Shown piece by piece: positions 33,601 to 44,300 of a DNA stretch of 64,000 nt. The position numbers and the translations under genes are program-made. Each line of letters begins with the position of its first letter. Positions within the stretch are counted from its first letter, which is position 1. Below the pieces are notes generated by a model that had not been told where the DNA came from, made no database searches, and saw only the letters and a list, made by a program, of their open reading frames with translations. The stretch spans positions 11,554,353-11,618,352 of the forward strand of contig RSEF01000019.1 in the NCBI GenBank assembly GCA_003993805.1, in the 5' to 3' direction. Origin of the DNA: Himantopus leucocephalus (lineage: Eukaryota; Chordata; Aves; Charadriiformes; Recurvirostridae).

Positions 33601-36600
33601 GCTCATATCCTGCCCTTTTATTGCATTCTTCTTTTTTATGTCTTTTTTGATTAATTTCCTAGAACTGTACGGCAGCCTGCCCCACCGTGAAGGATTTGAG
33701 CATCAGGTCCTGGCACAGGCTGTGGTGCTGCCATACAGTTAGTATGCTGGTGGCAGCAGTAGCTGCCGTGGTGCCACAGTTGGCCCTCCTGCATCCCCAA
33801 ATGCTGGCAGGGACACCACCACCAAGCTGATTTTTCCTCGCTGTGCAGCCAGCAAGCGCCTGGAGATGAGGGCAGCGGAAGGAAATCTCACAGCAGCTCA
33901 GGGCCAAGAGAGCACCCCAGTGCCTGGCTTGGCTGCAGCTGGCCAGGAACAGAGGCACCTTTTTCTCTTGGTCTTTGGATTTTAGGTTCTGCCTTATTAG
34001 GCAGAAGCTGCATTATTGCCATCTAGGTCAGGATACTAAACTCAGCCCAAATCTGGCAGTGTCTGTGTCTTTCCCCCCCTCAAAGAAAAACACTTCTGAA
34101 GGAAAGGCACCATCAGAATACTTCATCTTGGAAAAAACAATCAAAGGGGCTAGAGAAAAACAAACTTATCGCAAGTGAAACAAACTCAGCCTGGAGTATA
34201 AGGAGCGCCCAGGGTAAAGGCCAGACTGAAAAAAGACTCGTTTACCCTGAAGTGGGAATGTGAGTCTTGTGTCCTGAATCTGATGGGAGTAAGGGGGATT
34301 GGGAGGCATAGGCACTTCTGTGGGAGAGCTTCAACTTGTGGATGTTACCTGTGAGGCAAGGGGTGCAGAGAGCTCCAGGGGACAGGGGAAGGCTCCCTTG
34401 CAAGTGCAGCTCTGGACCTGGAGTGACAATGCTCTTCTGGAGTGACTTAGGAGTGCCAGGGGCATCCTGGCGGGGAGCAGCACTCTGCAGAGCTCCACTG
34501 TCTTTTCACTTTTTTGTGTTTAGCTTTGGATGTAGGTGGATGTGTGCCACAAACCCAACCAGAATCTAAAGCCTGGTATAGGACAGGAGTGTGGTGTGCC
34601 GTCAGAGCCCAGGGATGTGTGCGCAGAGGAGGGCGCTGCTAGTGATTGCACCCATGTAAATCCCCACCATTCTCTGGAATACCCAGAAAGAGTTAGTGCC
34701 CGCTGTCGAGGCCACCGAGCTGACACAAAGCACTTGCTCTCACTGTGGCAGATATGAGACACATCGTAGCAAATATTCTGTTGTAATTGTGTTTTGGCCA
34801 TGGGGTGCACTCAGCTTAGGCCTCGGAGCATTAGGGAAGTCCATGCTTTTGAGCGCCAGTATCTGCTTATGGTCTGCAAGTGTGTTCTGCTCCCACAGAG
34901 GAGATAGGAGAGGGCAGAGCAGTTGGCTCTTAAAGTAGCTTTCTAAAAGCTATTTTCGTCTTGAAGAAAGTAAAAGAGAAATCCGTAGGTTGGCTTTTCT
35001 CTACCGTGCAGTCAGCTCCTGCAGTTCACAGTTTTTCTGTCAGCTTCTCCATGCTGGAAACAAATGCTCCCCTCACCTGGCTGCCCACAGTGCAGAGGGA
35101 ATATGCCTCAGTACCAGCCTTGCAGAGGAGCAGCATGTGGGAAAAGGAGGCAGTGCTGTTCCCAAACCAGAGATGGAGCAGGGAGGCTTCTTCTCTGGAG
35201 ACTTCAGCTTTGTTTATTCAGACAAAACTGGATTCCAATAGCTGCAGCTGGTTTTGGGAGCAGAACAGCAAGAGCCTTTGCAGCCTTCAGCCACAGTAAC
35301 TGGTTAGAAAAGGCCTCCCTGTGAGTGCTCACTGCTGCTCTTCCATCCCCAGGTCTGTGGTGGCCCTGCATTCACAAATGGGCTTTCCGTGTCATCTTCA
35401 ACTATTCTGTGCCTGCCAGTACTGGGGGGAGAGCTCGCTGGAGGGGCTGGCAGCTCGCTGTGCTGCCGGCTTTGGGAAGATGAGGGGAGGGGGCTCTGTG
35501 GTCAGTGCCACTACCTTTTTCCTGATCTCTTAGCAGCAGGCAAGTCACTGGAGCTGAGGTCTGCTGCAAGCAGGGGTGTACGTACAGGAATGCTTCCTCG
35601 CCTGCAGGGAGAGAAGCGTGTAAAGACCATGAGGAAGTGGAGCTTCAGGCTTAGATGGGCTGCTGCGGTGTTTGGGGATGCTTTTGTATTGTGACACCTG
35701 CTCGCCAGTTGCATGTGGAGAGGCCATCAGGCCAGATACAGGCTAAGAGTTGGAGAATTTAAAAGTGAATGCTGTCTCTGACTCCTGCTTCTTCTGACTG
35801 CTTTTGTTTCAGGTCCTTGGGAGCTCAGGCAAACTCTATACCTGCTACAGTTCCTGCCATTTCTGTACATGTCCTGCTTTTGGTTTTACTGTATTGCAGA
35901 AGAGTGAGAGCCTTCTGGTAAGTTGTCTGCCTTAACTTGGGGCCGGGACAGGGAGCAGGGGAGAAGGCTGTGCCCTGCTCCTTGAACCTGAGCAGCTTTA
36001 AGTTTCCAAGGAGGCAAAGGCAGGAGTGTTGAGTTGGCCACGCAGGCTGTGCCTGACCCAGTGTATAATCTGGCCTCTGGGAGTCACAGTATTTGGGTGG
36101 AGCTAGGCCTTACGAGGGCTAGGGAGGGCTTTTTTTCTTAATTACGCATTATTGTTCTGACTTTCCAGAGATGGTTTCTTGGAACAAGGGCTATTTCTGC
36201 TAATGGGACTGCCACGTGGAATCTGGCTGATGAAGTGGTGCAGTTCACCCGGTGCCAGTAAGGAAGGGCTCAGGGTAACTAACCGGTCTGCAAGTGTCCA
36301 GCCCCGGTGCCAAGCATCCCTCCCCCATGGGAAGCCCGTCTGTTCCAAGAGCTCTGCAAACTGGGCCTAAAACTCTTAGTTTTTGAGAGCCGTGTGGGCT
36401 GCCAGGCAGTACCAAGACGAATCTTCTTCTGTATAGTCTGGATCTACCTTCTCCTGCACATGTGTGGGGAGGGCATCAGGAGCCAGTAACACCTTGCTCT
36501 GTGTCAGCTCCCTGTATCCCATTATCCTGATGGCAGAACTGACCTGGGGCAACTGGAGCGCCAGCCTGTGCCAGGGCTTGGCGTGCCAAGAGGGAACTGG

Positions 36601-36843
36601 GCTCCTGGGAGGGGTGGGCGCTTTGTTAGACCCGTTCTGGCCACGATGGATTTTTGTGGCTTCCAGATAGAGCATGACATTCCTGCGTTGCTCCTGCTGT
36701 TAACTTGGCTGCGCTATTATTTGCAGTGCAAACATATACTTGCCGTCTACCTCAGTCAGGCCATGGGAGCCTGCCAGGAACTAACTGTCTCTGAGGAGCA
36801 GCTCACAAGCATCTTGCTGGCCGAGGAAGAGGATGAAGGATGA
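24619..36843 (+). CDS. ZSWIM7: ZSWIM7 (SWS1), SWIM-type zinc finger protein
   Basis: ZSWIM7 pairs with SWSAP1 in the Shu-like complex that promotes RAD51/DMC1 filament formation in homologous recombination and meiosis. Coding exons 24619-24694, 26624-26645, 30142-30244, 35813-35917 and 36727-36843 give 140 residues, equal to the human length. Start chosen at 24619 because MDSTLPAVAEELLKEIKKAF aligns with the human N-terminus; earlier ATGs at 24021 and 24614 are in another frame. Residues 34-67 include the conserved ALDLVDQRSVTRVTSPSGR. The SWIM motif CxCx15CxH is complete: C85, C87, C103, H105. The intron at 35918-36726 splits it between C87 and C103. A 5' non-coding exon ends at 24054. Confidence 0.96.
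24826..24977 (+). repeat. Intronic direct duplication, copy 1
   Basis: Shares with 26282-26433 a collinear run that includes ttgcatgcttttaaaagtag, then aagtatatttgggctt and ctgtacttga. Roughly four in five bases match by eye. I recognise no known repeat family. Confidence 0.8.
26282..26433 (+). repeat. Intronic direct duplication, copy 2
   Basis: Second copy, in the same orientation, about 1.3 kb after the first. The flanks beyond about 26282 and 26433 stop matching, which gives the element definite ends. Confidence 0.8.
26537..26556. other. Perfect 8-bp hairpin upstream of ZSWIM7 microexon
   Basis: AGGGAGGC, loop ACTA, then GCCTCCCT. It lies 67 bases upstream of the 22-nt exon, in the region where the branch point and splicing regulators act. 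Function is not shown. Confidence 0.5.
26624..26645 (+). CDS. ZSWIM7: ZSWIM7 exon 3, 22-nt microexon
   Basis: Acceptor ttgttgcag, donor gtaagt. It encodes only VPDDLLLG (first and last codons split), matching human IPDEYLLS. It is required: skipping 22 nt would shift the frame before the SWIM domain. An 8-bp perfect hairpin (26537-26556) lies just upstream. Confidence 0.93.
26646..30141 (+). other. ZSWIM7: ZSWIM7 intron
   Basis: 3.5 kb of intron. Several overlapping open frames on both strands around 28347-28993 show no family resemblance and no consistent splice signals. Nothing was recognised. Confidence 0.65.
30142..30244 (+). CDS. ZSWIM7: ZSWIM7 exon 4
   Basis: Encodes LKFIFGPSAVPALDLVDQ and RSVTRVTSPSGRTAYQ, closely matching the human protein. 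Donor gtacac at 30245, phase 0. Confidence 0.95.
32520..32566 (+). repeat. Short structured repeat, copy A
   Basis: An inverted repeat (AGAGA ... TCTCT, 32520-32534) followed 8 bases later by a 24-base core (32543-32566) that is 22/24 identical to copy B. Confidence 0.6.
32951..32999 (+). repeat. Short structured repeat, copy B
   Basis: An inverted repeat (TGAGAAC, G, GTTCTCA, 32951-32965) followed 10 bases later by the 24-base core (32976-32999). Same order and spacing as copy A, 433 bp away; the hairpin bases differ but pairing is kept. Confidence 0.6.
35813..35917 (+). CDS. ZSWIM7: ZSWIM7 exon 5 (SWIM motif, first half)
   Basis: 35 codons in phase 0/0: VLGSSGKLYTCYSSCHFCTC then PAFGFTVLQKSESLL. 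The last two Cys of the first part are the first pair of zinc ligands (C85, C87). Confidence 0.96.
35918..36726 (+). other. ZSWIM7: ZSWIM7 last intron
   Basis: 0.8 kb intron splitting the SWIM motif. Nothing else was recognised. Confidence 0.75.
36727..36843 (+). CDS. ZSWIM7: ZSWIM7 exon 6 (SWIM motif, second half, stop)
   Basis: Opens with CKHILAVYLSQAMGACQ, giving the last two zinc ligands C103 and H105, and ends with an acidic tail EEEDEG and TGA at 36841-36843. Confidence 0.96.
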   Translation, partial: CKHILAVYLSQAMGACQELTVSEEQLTSILLAEEEDEG

Positions 36844-37035
36844 AGGATTTGGATCACATGTGGGTGTGCTTTCTGTGTACCTTCCTGGCTGTGTAGCTGG
36901 CATTTTTCTTATCTACAAGGCTGTCAAATGTTCATCATGGCTGGTAGATTTCTTCCTGTGCTGCAGCCAAGCATGACATTAATTAGCAGCCTTGCACTGA
37001 TGAATTAATTAATAAATGTTAAGAAGCCCATGTTG
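36844..37035 (+). other. ZSWIM7: ZSWIM7 3' UTR
   Basis: A short 3' UTR with a canonical AATAAA at 37011-37016, followed by a TGTTGAC/T-rich stretch. Cleavage is placed near 37035. Confidence 0.75.
37011..37016 (+). terminator. ZSWIM7: ZSWIM7 polyadenylation signal
   Basis: AATAAA 168 bases after the stop codon, with T/G-rich sequence just downstream (37031-37052). Confidence 0.75.
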
Positions 37036-37869
37036 ACTTCAGTTTCATTTCTTTAGGCTATGCTTGGGATTGCTGAAGATATTTGAACTAATCTGTAATA
37101 CTGTGTGCTTGTCATGCGGGGGTACGAACCGTCCAGCAAGTCTCTTAGTGATCCATTAAGCCTCGTTAACTCTGCTTGTGCTTTGACTGACCCCACCGCC
37201 CGCCCTTCCAGTGCCTGCACGGCTTTGTGGCGGTGGCCATTGACAGCGTGACACTGCAGTGGCTCCTCACAGCTGTCCTCACAGCAGACCAGTTTCTGAT
37301 TCATCACTGGCAAACCTGGACCAGGGATTAGGGCAGGGACCCCTCAGCACCTCGAGGCTGATGACAGGTCTGTGCTTCTGCTGTGCTTACTGTAATACGG
37401 TGTCTTTGGAAGCATCACCCCGGCTGCTGCGCTTTTAAGTGGACCCATTGCAGGCGAGTCAACCACCTCATGTTGGCAGACAGGTCAAGGCTGTCCCCAT
37501 CAGACACACACCACAGTGGTGAGCTGGGACACAGCTCCGTCCAGCTCTGTGCTCCTCCTCAAGTACAGTGTGGCCTCGTATGATACACCGTGTGAACGCA
37601 ACACCGCAAGAAATAATGGGGCACAGGCCGAGCCAGGTTGTGTAGGTGGTAAATTAAGCATTCTGTATGTAAATAACAGTTACTGCAAATACAAAATCTG
37701 AGCAACATGAGGAAAATACATCCATCCTATGTACATCAGAGCAGTAATGAGTGATAGCTGAATAGCTACAGCTGCACTCGCTACAGAAAGTCCCTCTGCC
37801 ATTTTCACTTCACATTTTTATAGAAATCTTCAGAGCTTTTTTTCAGGGGGGCGAGAGAGGTGTCCTATT
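37036..37869. other. Spacer between convergent ZSWIM7 and ADORA2B
   Basis: About 0.8 kb with no recognised gene or repeat. Confidence 0.5.
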
Positions 37870-37875
37870 TTTATT
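37870..37875 (-). terminator. ADORA2B: Possible ADORA2B polyadenylation signal
   Basis: Minus-strand AATAAA (plus tttatt). It is the only canonical signal I see between the stop codon and the end of ZSWIM7, which argues for it. The distance from the stop argues for caution. Confidence 0.35.
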
Positions 37876-40661
37876 TTGCCTTGAAATTACTTTGGCTCAG
37901 ATCCACAAAGGCACTTAATGTGCCTAAAGACCACGGTGACCCAGGCCACAGTTAATAATGGCTAACAACCCCATGGCACGCTCATCCTAAGGAAACCCCA
38001 CATCTCTCTACAGGAATTCTGGCTCATAAGAGGCATGTGGAAGGTAGCAGTAGTGGATGCCGAGCTCCAGTGCAAGCTGTCACATATGAGCAAGGGTTCT
38101 GGGACCGGTTCTCTCTGTGTTGCAGTGCTGTGTGTTTCAGTCTGTTGGTGCTGTCCGGAGTTTGCTTCATTTTCTGCCAGCGGGAGGAGGGAGCTTACAT
38201 TCTTTGTTGTAAGGATAAATGTGGCTTGCAACCACTTTGCAACACTGCCAGACCTGCAGGTGAAACCCTGCTTGTTTCCAGCCACGATTAACAGAAGGAA
38301 CACGGCCAAAGATACAGAAGGGAAAAGAATGAAAGGAGGAGAGAGTCAAACCCTGCCCAAATGGCAGGAGGTGGCTACATGTGTTAGCTGGACTATGACC
38401 AAGGCAGATGCAGCAAAGCTGAATGGGGCTGTTAAAGGAGAAACACGTGGGACAGTAACTTTTTAACTATTCAGATTCTTTGGTATCTGAGATACCGAGC
38501 TGTAGCTAAATTTGGATGTTGCATAAACGTGTACAAACCCATTCAGGGCTTACTGGTGATTCACCAAGGTTTGGGGCAGGATCTTACGCCTGAGCGGTGA
38601 AATCCATCACTCCTAGTGAACCCTCCGCTGTCTGCATCATGGGCCCAAAATCATACCTGCAGCTGCTGCCCGCGGGTCACGCCAGCTGGCACAGCAGATG
38701 CTGCAGGAACAGCCTTTCTGCAGATCAGCTCTTCAGCTGATTTTACACAGTATTTGTCATTATATATGCCAGAGAAATGAAACTCCTGGGGTCTCGTAGT
38801 ACCCCCCTTTTAGTGCAATGCAGTTAAAAAAATAGAAAGGTGATTTCTGTATGATTCAAGTACAATTTGTCAGGGACAAACTGCTCCAGGAACTGGAGCG
38901 GTTTTTGGACTGGACCTGTTCTTCAGGAACTGGCTGTGTTAAAACTTCCTTCCCTGCCACCTGCCTCGAAAAGACCTGCTCCCTATCTCTGCCTCCCTGC
39001 ATGGCTTACCACGGAAAACCATACTAAATACACACCCTTGCGCTCCAGCTGCTCACCGATGGCACGGTGATGCTGCCGGCATTGAGTGCTTCGCAGAGAG
39101 CGGGTACCACTTTGCCGCGTAGGGACCTTCGGGCAAGACTCCGGTCTGCAAGAGGGCCACAAGGTGACGGCGCGTCTGAGCTTGTCAAGACCAGCTGTGT
39201 CTGTACCACAGTCGCCTTTTGGGCGTGAAGCAGGGAGGGTCCTTGGTGTCTGTCTGACTCCTCTCCCTACTCCTCTCCATTGTGGAATGGAACTGCCCCG
39301 CGAACCCAAGGACATGCCAGAAACACTGGCTGACTTAGAGCAGCGCGCGTGCCCTCATGCAGTCTGGAGACGTGGCGCTCGGCATTCAGAAATAAATGCA
39401 CTGTTCTTTCTACCTTTGTCTAGTTTTGCACATCGCAGTTACTTATTAAATCAGGTGTGGGAATTATTGAGCTGTGGTCAAAGAGTGTGGCCAAAATCAG
39501 GTCGCAAGTCAAGGCATTCTAGCTTCTCGAGCAAATTAGCTCCTTTCCAGTCTCTTTCACTACTGATGCAGGTCAGGATTTAAAAAAAAAAATTAAAAAA
39601 AAAATAAAAATCGCTATTAGAAAAAAAAAAGCACTCACAGCTTCTGGGGGTTACTGGGCTACAGAGGAACCCCAGCAAGACCAAGTTTTAGGAATCAGGC
39701 GAGCTGCAGCGTGCGGCTGTCACAGCTAAAGCCTGCACTTCTGGAAGCACTGCAAGGCTGTCAAGTTTTGACTTGGGAGCAAAAACCTAATTGTAGAGAT
39801 CATGTCACCAAGGGAGCGTTTGCACAAACCTCAGTGACTCCGGATCAGACTAGCTGAGACCATTCGGGCACTTGTGCCTTTTGCATTTTGATAGCTGGGA
39901 ACGGGTTTGAAACCAAACCATTGGTCTGCACAATCCTGGAGACCGAAGTGATTGAAAGGCAATGAAACTGCTGTTCTAAAACTTCAGTTAACACTTTTCT
40001 AAAATTTTTCTCTCTCAGTAAGTAGGGCTTCCATACTGGGGCCAAAACTAGGTGGCCAGTTCTGATCTCGTTTTCCCATCAACACGGTCACGTCCCTCAG
40101 AGCCTGGAATGCAGATTCAGTTTCACACCAGCAACTGGGCTACGTAAGACTTTTTCCCATCGGAGAATACTAGCTGCATCAAACAATTGATGGAATAATT
40201 AGGGTATTACCAAAGTGCTGTCAAGTATGGACTTAAAGAACAACTCAAAACCAGACACAAAACTATTACTCCTAAGTGAATCAAAAGATTAAAAAAAAAT
40301 AATAATAATTAAAATAAAGATCCTAGGACTTGACATGAGCAGCACAACTGGGGAAACACCCCCGGCAGGTGGGTCTTCCACAGTCAATGTCTGACCTGGA
40401 AAGGACATACAATACGATCACCAGCACTCACGCAACCTGGCTTTACAGTCGAGGGTGAGCTGCGTCGGTCTCCCCGGTCAGGTTATTCCTCTGGGAGGCA
40501 CTATGTTAATTACAAAAATAAAAAAAAAAATACAGCTGCATAACTGCATAGTGGTCATCTCTGAGCACTCCTCTGGGAGTTGGCTGTAACTGTTCACATA
40601 GGCACAGGGGAGGGTAGTGTCAGGGACAGACGGCAAAATCCTAGGAGCAGGACGTGCAAGG
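37870..40661 (-). other. ADORA2B: ADORA2B 3' UTR / downstream region
   Basis: No other gene is recognised here. The nearest canonical minus-strand AATAAA is at 37870-37875, which would make a 2.8-kb 3' UTR; the true end may use a weaker signal and be shorter. Contains A-rich runs at 39580-39632 and 40290-40320. The plus-strand frame at 38035-38466 is unsupported. Confidence 0.4.
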
Positions 40662-41355
40662 TCATATGGTCACGGAGGCTACTGGAGAGTTAATGTTGGT
40701 GACAGTCAGGTGCTGGTTGTTGTCAGTGTTGCACTTGGGGAAGTCGTCCCTCTTACAGAGGATCTTGGAAATGATCTTGCGGAAGGTGTAGCGGAAGTCC
40801 CTGATCCTGTAGGCATAGATGATGGGATTGATGACAGAGTTGGCATGGGAGAGGATGATGGCCACATACATCACCCATTCAGGCTTGGATTTGGAGAACT
40901 CCTCGTGGAAGTGAGTGATGCAGTTCAAGATATGCAGGGGCAGCCAACAGAAGGCAAAAAGTCCTACAATGATGGCCAGAGACTTGGCTGCGTGGACCTC
41001 CTTCTGCAGCGTGGTCCTGGAGTTGCCCATCAGTTCGATCTGATGCAGCTGTTTGCAGGCGACCATGAATATCTTAATGTAAATTCCCAGCATGATAACG
41101 AGCGGAAGCAGCACGCAGCCAAAGAAGTTGAAGTACACCATGTAGCTCATTGTCACCACATTCTCAAAGAGGCATGAGATGAAGCAGCCATGGTGCTCTG
41201 TCCCGGTGTCAGCCCCTGTCTCGTTGGTGGCATTGGGACAAACGCTCATGGCTTTATTCCAGCCCATAAGCGGAGTCAGTCCAATGCCAAAGGACAGGAG
41301 CCACAGCACAGCGATGAGTCCTCTTGCCCGCTTGCCAGTCACCAGACTATTATAC
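40662..41355 (-). CDS. ADORA2B: ADORA2B exon 2
   Basis: Acceptor gctgtag; the first base completes Arg110. Encodes [18 protein letters not shown] through TM4-TM7, then the C-tail ending [10 protein letters not shown] and TGA (plus-strand tca at 40662-40664). The tail ends in a class II-type PDZ ligand (V-T-I), unlike the human end as I recall it. Confidence 0.97.
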
Positions 41356-44300
41356 CTACAGCATCAAGAACAAAACCAAGATAGAGCCATTAAAAAAATG
41401 AGCGCTCATGACTTCCCTGCAGTTAAAGTCATCAGCATTTTGGCTGATGCCACAAAATCCCCACCCACACCCACATGGGAATCTCACCTCTGTGATTACC
41501 GGAGGGGATAAAAAATCTCACCTGTGCTCTACGCCTACGCAAAGTGATTTGGGGAGGTGATTCACTTACTATTCCTGAGAGGTGCCAAGCACCATCCCTG
41601 CCTGTGAGCATCCTTCAATAGGAGGGAAGGAGTTGGAGTCTTAAAAAAGGCTTGATCGTTGCATGAGCCTAAACCACCAACTACAAGGAGGGCAAGAACA
41701 GGGGGAAGGCTCTCTCTGTAACCACCAATTTACTCTCTTGCTTTAAGCAGCCATTACTGGGCACGCCAGGGCACGTTGCTGGGCTACATGAACTTCTGGG
41801 CTGACTTATTACAGCTGAGACAATGCTGGCTCTCAATTCTGCACTGTAACGGGTAGCTGAAGACTTAACCAGCATCACCACACGCTTACCGCCTTTATAG
41901 CACAGCCAACTTGCTTCAACTTGGGCTGCTCTTACGCCCGCAGCAATGCTGGCTTTCAGTGGCGACTGCAGCAGCCCTGTAATGTGCTGTCCCTTCCCGT
42001 GCTGCCTCATGCACATGTGTGTGGAAACCAGGGAACCTACCAGTTTCCCAAACAGTGCAATTCCTGGCTTACACATCCCAGACTGCAGCCCACGCGAGCT
42101 TGTTGTGGCTGGATAACAAACACCCTGGAAGACTTCTCTGAGCCAGCATCTGAAAGCAACTGCTAATGATGGATTGCTTAGGAGAGTTACGAGTTAGGGT
42201 TTGTGTCTCCATTCAGAGTCTCGCATCCAGGTGCGGAGCAGGGAGCCAGGGACACCAGGCTCTTCTCCCCCAATTTGATGTCCCTTCTTTGTGCGTCCTC
42301 CATCAACACTGCTGATGTGGGCAGCTTCGCCTAGCTCCCAGGGCTGGTGTTGGCCTCCGCTGCTCGTGCACGTGACGTGCCCATTCTGCAGGACACGCAC
42401 CGTGGAGGGGCTCTGAAGCCACACACAGACTCGGACCTGCAGCTTCTGAAGCCGTCGGTGGGGCTAAACCATACAGCTGTGTGGAGCTGCTGCTGTCAAA
42501 CGATGCCTGTGCTCTGCTGACCCACCATAACTGCTTGTAAAGATCCAGATTTTTTAAACAAATGCCATCCTTGGGCACCTGCTGCTCTCACGTGTGTTAC
42601 AAAGCAGCTCCGCGGTGGCCCAGAGACAAGCTGATGCAGCGCTGAGGGGTGCACTGCCCCACACCATTCCTAATCCCATAGACTGAGCACCTTCATGGCC
42701 AAGAAAACAAAGGTCCCCCTCCAGCCCCCAGATGCTCAGACACAAACAGAGCTGGAACCTAAAGCAGCAAAAGTCAAGCTGGTTTGGGTGCAACCCGAAC
42801 AGATGCCAACGCCAAAGCATCCTTCGGATCGCTCTTTGGAGATACGAAGAACTCGGCAACTGCCAGAAAGACATGAGAAACCCATTACTGTCCTCTCCAC
42901 AGCCAGTTAGCGTCTGCTGGCAGACGCACGTCCCCCCCACTTCCCACACCCTTCTCTCAGTGCTTGTTTACTCTGGCTGGGCTACCCTGCTCCTCCTTTC
43001 CGAAGAACGTTTGTTCTGATTTTCTTCCGGCCCGTGAGGCAGGGGAGGGTTTTATTCCCACAGAACCGCAGCTGTGCTTGTGAATCACACTGCGGTCGCC
43101 TTCGTGCGAGCTGTGTGTCCCTCTCCTCCTGCAAGCTACAAAGACAGGAGGGTAAGTGTGTGTGTGGGGGTGTCTGCCAGCACAAACCAGGTGGCACAGA
43201 GGGGCTGGGGGGAGCCCTCGGCTCCTGCGCGGCCGTTGCGGCGCGGGGCTCGCTTCGGACACAGCCGGGGCTGGCCGGGAGGGTAAGGGGAGCAGCAGCC
43301 ACATTTAGACGATGCTGAACTGTGAACACCCTCCACGGGGCAGATGTCTAAAGGGGCAGGTCCAGCCACTGAGGGGTTTCTCCTGCACTTTTCTCTCATT
43401 ATTATTAAGTCTCGCTGCTTCAGAAGATGAGAAGTTATCAGACAGGGCATCGCTGAGGCCGAGCCCATTGCTTTCAACACCCCTGAAAACTTTAAGATTT
43501 GATTCCGAGCAAGTTCCCAGAAATCCGATCTCTTGGCAAAGTCTGACTCTCCAGCTACGACGTTGGCCAAGCTTAGTCAGTGCTGTAGGAGCACCGGGAG
43601 CTGCTGCTGACTTACAGCTCTGCACAGGGGAAGAGAAAACCATGGCTCCTCGGCTTGTGCTATTCACGCTTAGTTGATCATTAAAGTTGCTCCTCTGCTG
43701 CCTCGGTCATGTCACATCCCAAAAAACTGTTGTAGTAAGACTGGAAAATGCAAAAGGGACCATTGCTCAGAAAGAGAAACTGAAGGGTCAGGAGTTTTGT
43801 CTGTCTGAATCAAGCTGTGCGCAGGAACACTCAGCGTGCCGTGCTGAGCCCGGTGTCCCCGCGCCGCTCCAGGCTGGTGACATTCGGTGCTGCCTCTTGC
43901 TGAAAACACATGGCCCCAAATAAGGCTTCTTCCATCTGCTCCATTCTCCTAAACTCTTCTGCAAAAAGGCTCGGCTTGAAGGTTTACAAACCCAGTTAAG
44001 AAGTCACTTCATTTTTCAGTGGCTGTAGTGGTGGTGTGTTTATTTTAGTGTTGCTCGCTGTTCCCCAGCGCACAGCAGAGCTGCAGCCAGCATCACGGTG
44101 AGTGGGGACCCCTTCTGCGAGAAGGAGGCGATGGAAAAACGTGCTGCGCTCCGGGTCTGCAAGAGCCAGAGCTGAGCAATGGAGAGGGCTGCAGGCCTGT
44201 CCCGCAGGGGAGACATGGTGCTCGTTAAAGTGGAGATAGTTACTCACAGCGAACAACGCACTCCTTAGATGGGCTCTTTATTTTCGCAGGGCTGCATTGC

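Larger units (their letters stand above)
30245..35812 (+). other. ZSWIM7: ZSWIM7 intron with paired short repeats
   Basis: 5.6 kb of intron. It contains two related elements around 32516-32592 and 32946-33030. The many short open frames on both strands are not similar to known proteins. Confidence 0.65.

Noticed and set aside
39575..39632. A-rich run that could be a retrocopy tail
   Set aside because: No gene-like sequence or target-site duplication is seen upstream; a simple A-rich tract.
40617..41177. 186-codon plus-strand open frame
   Set aside because: It is the antisense shadow of ADORA2B exon 2.
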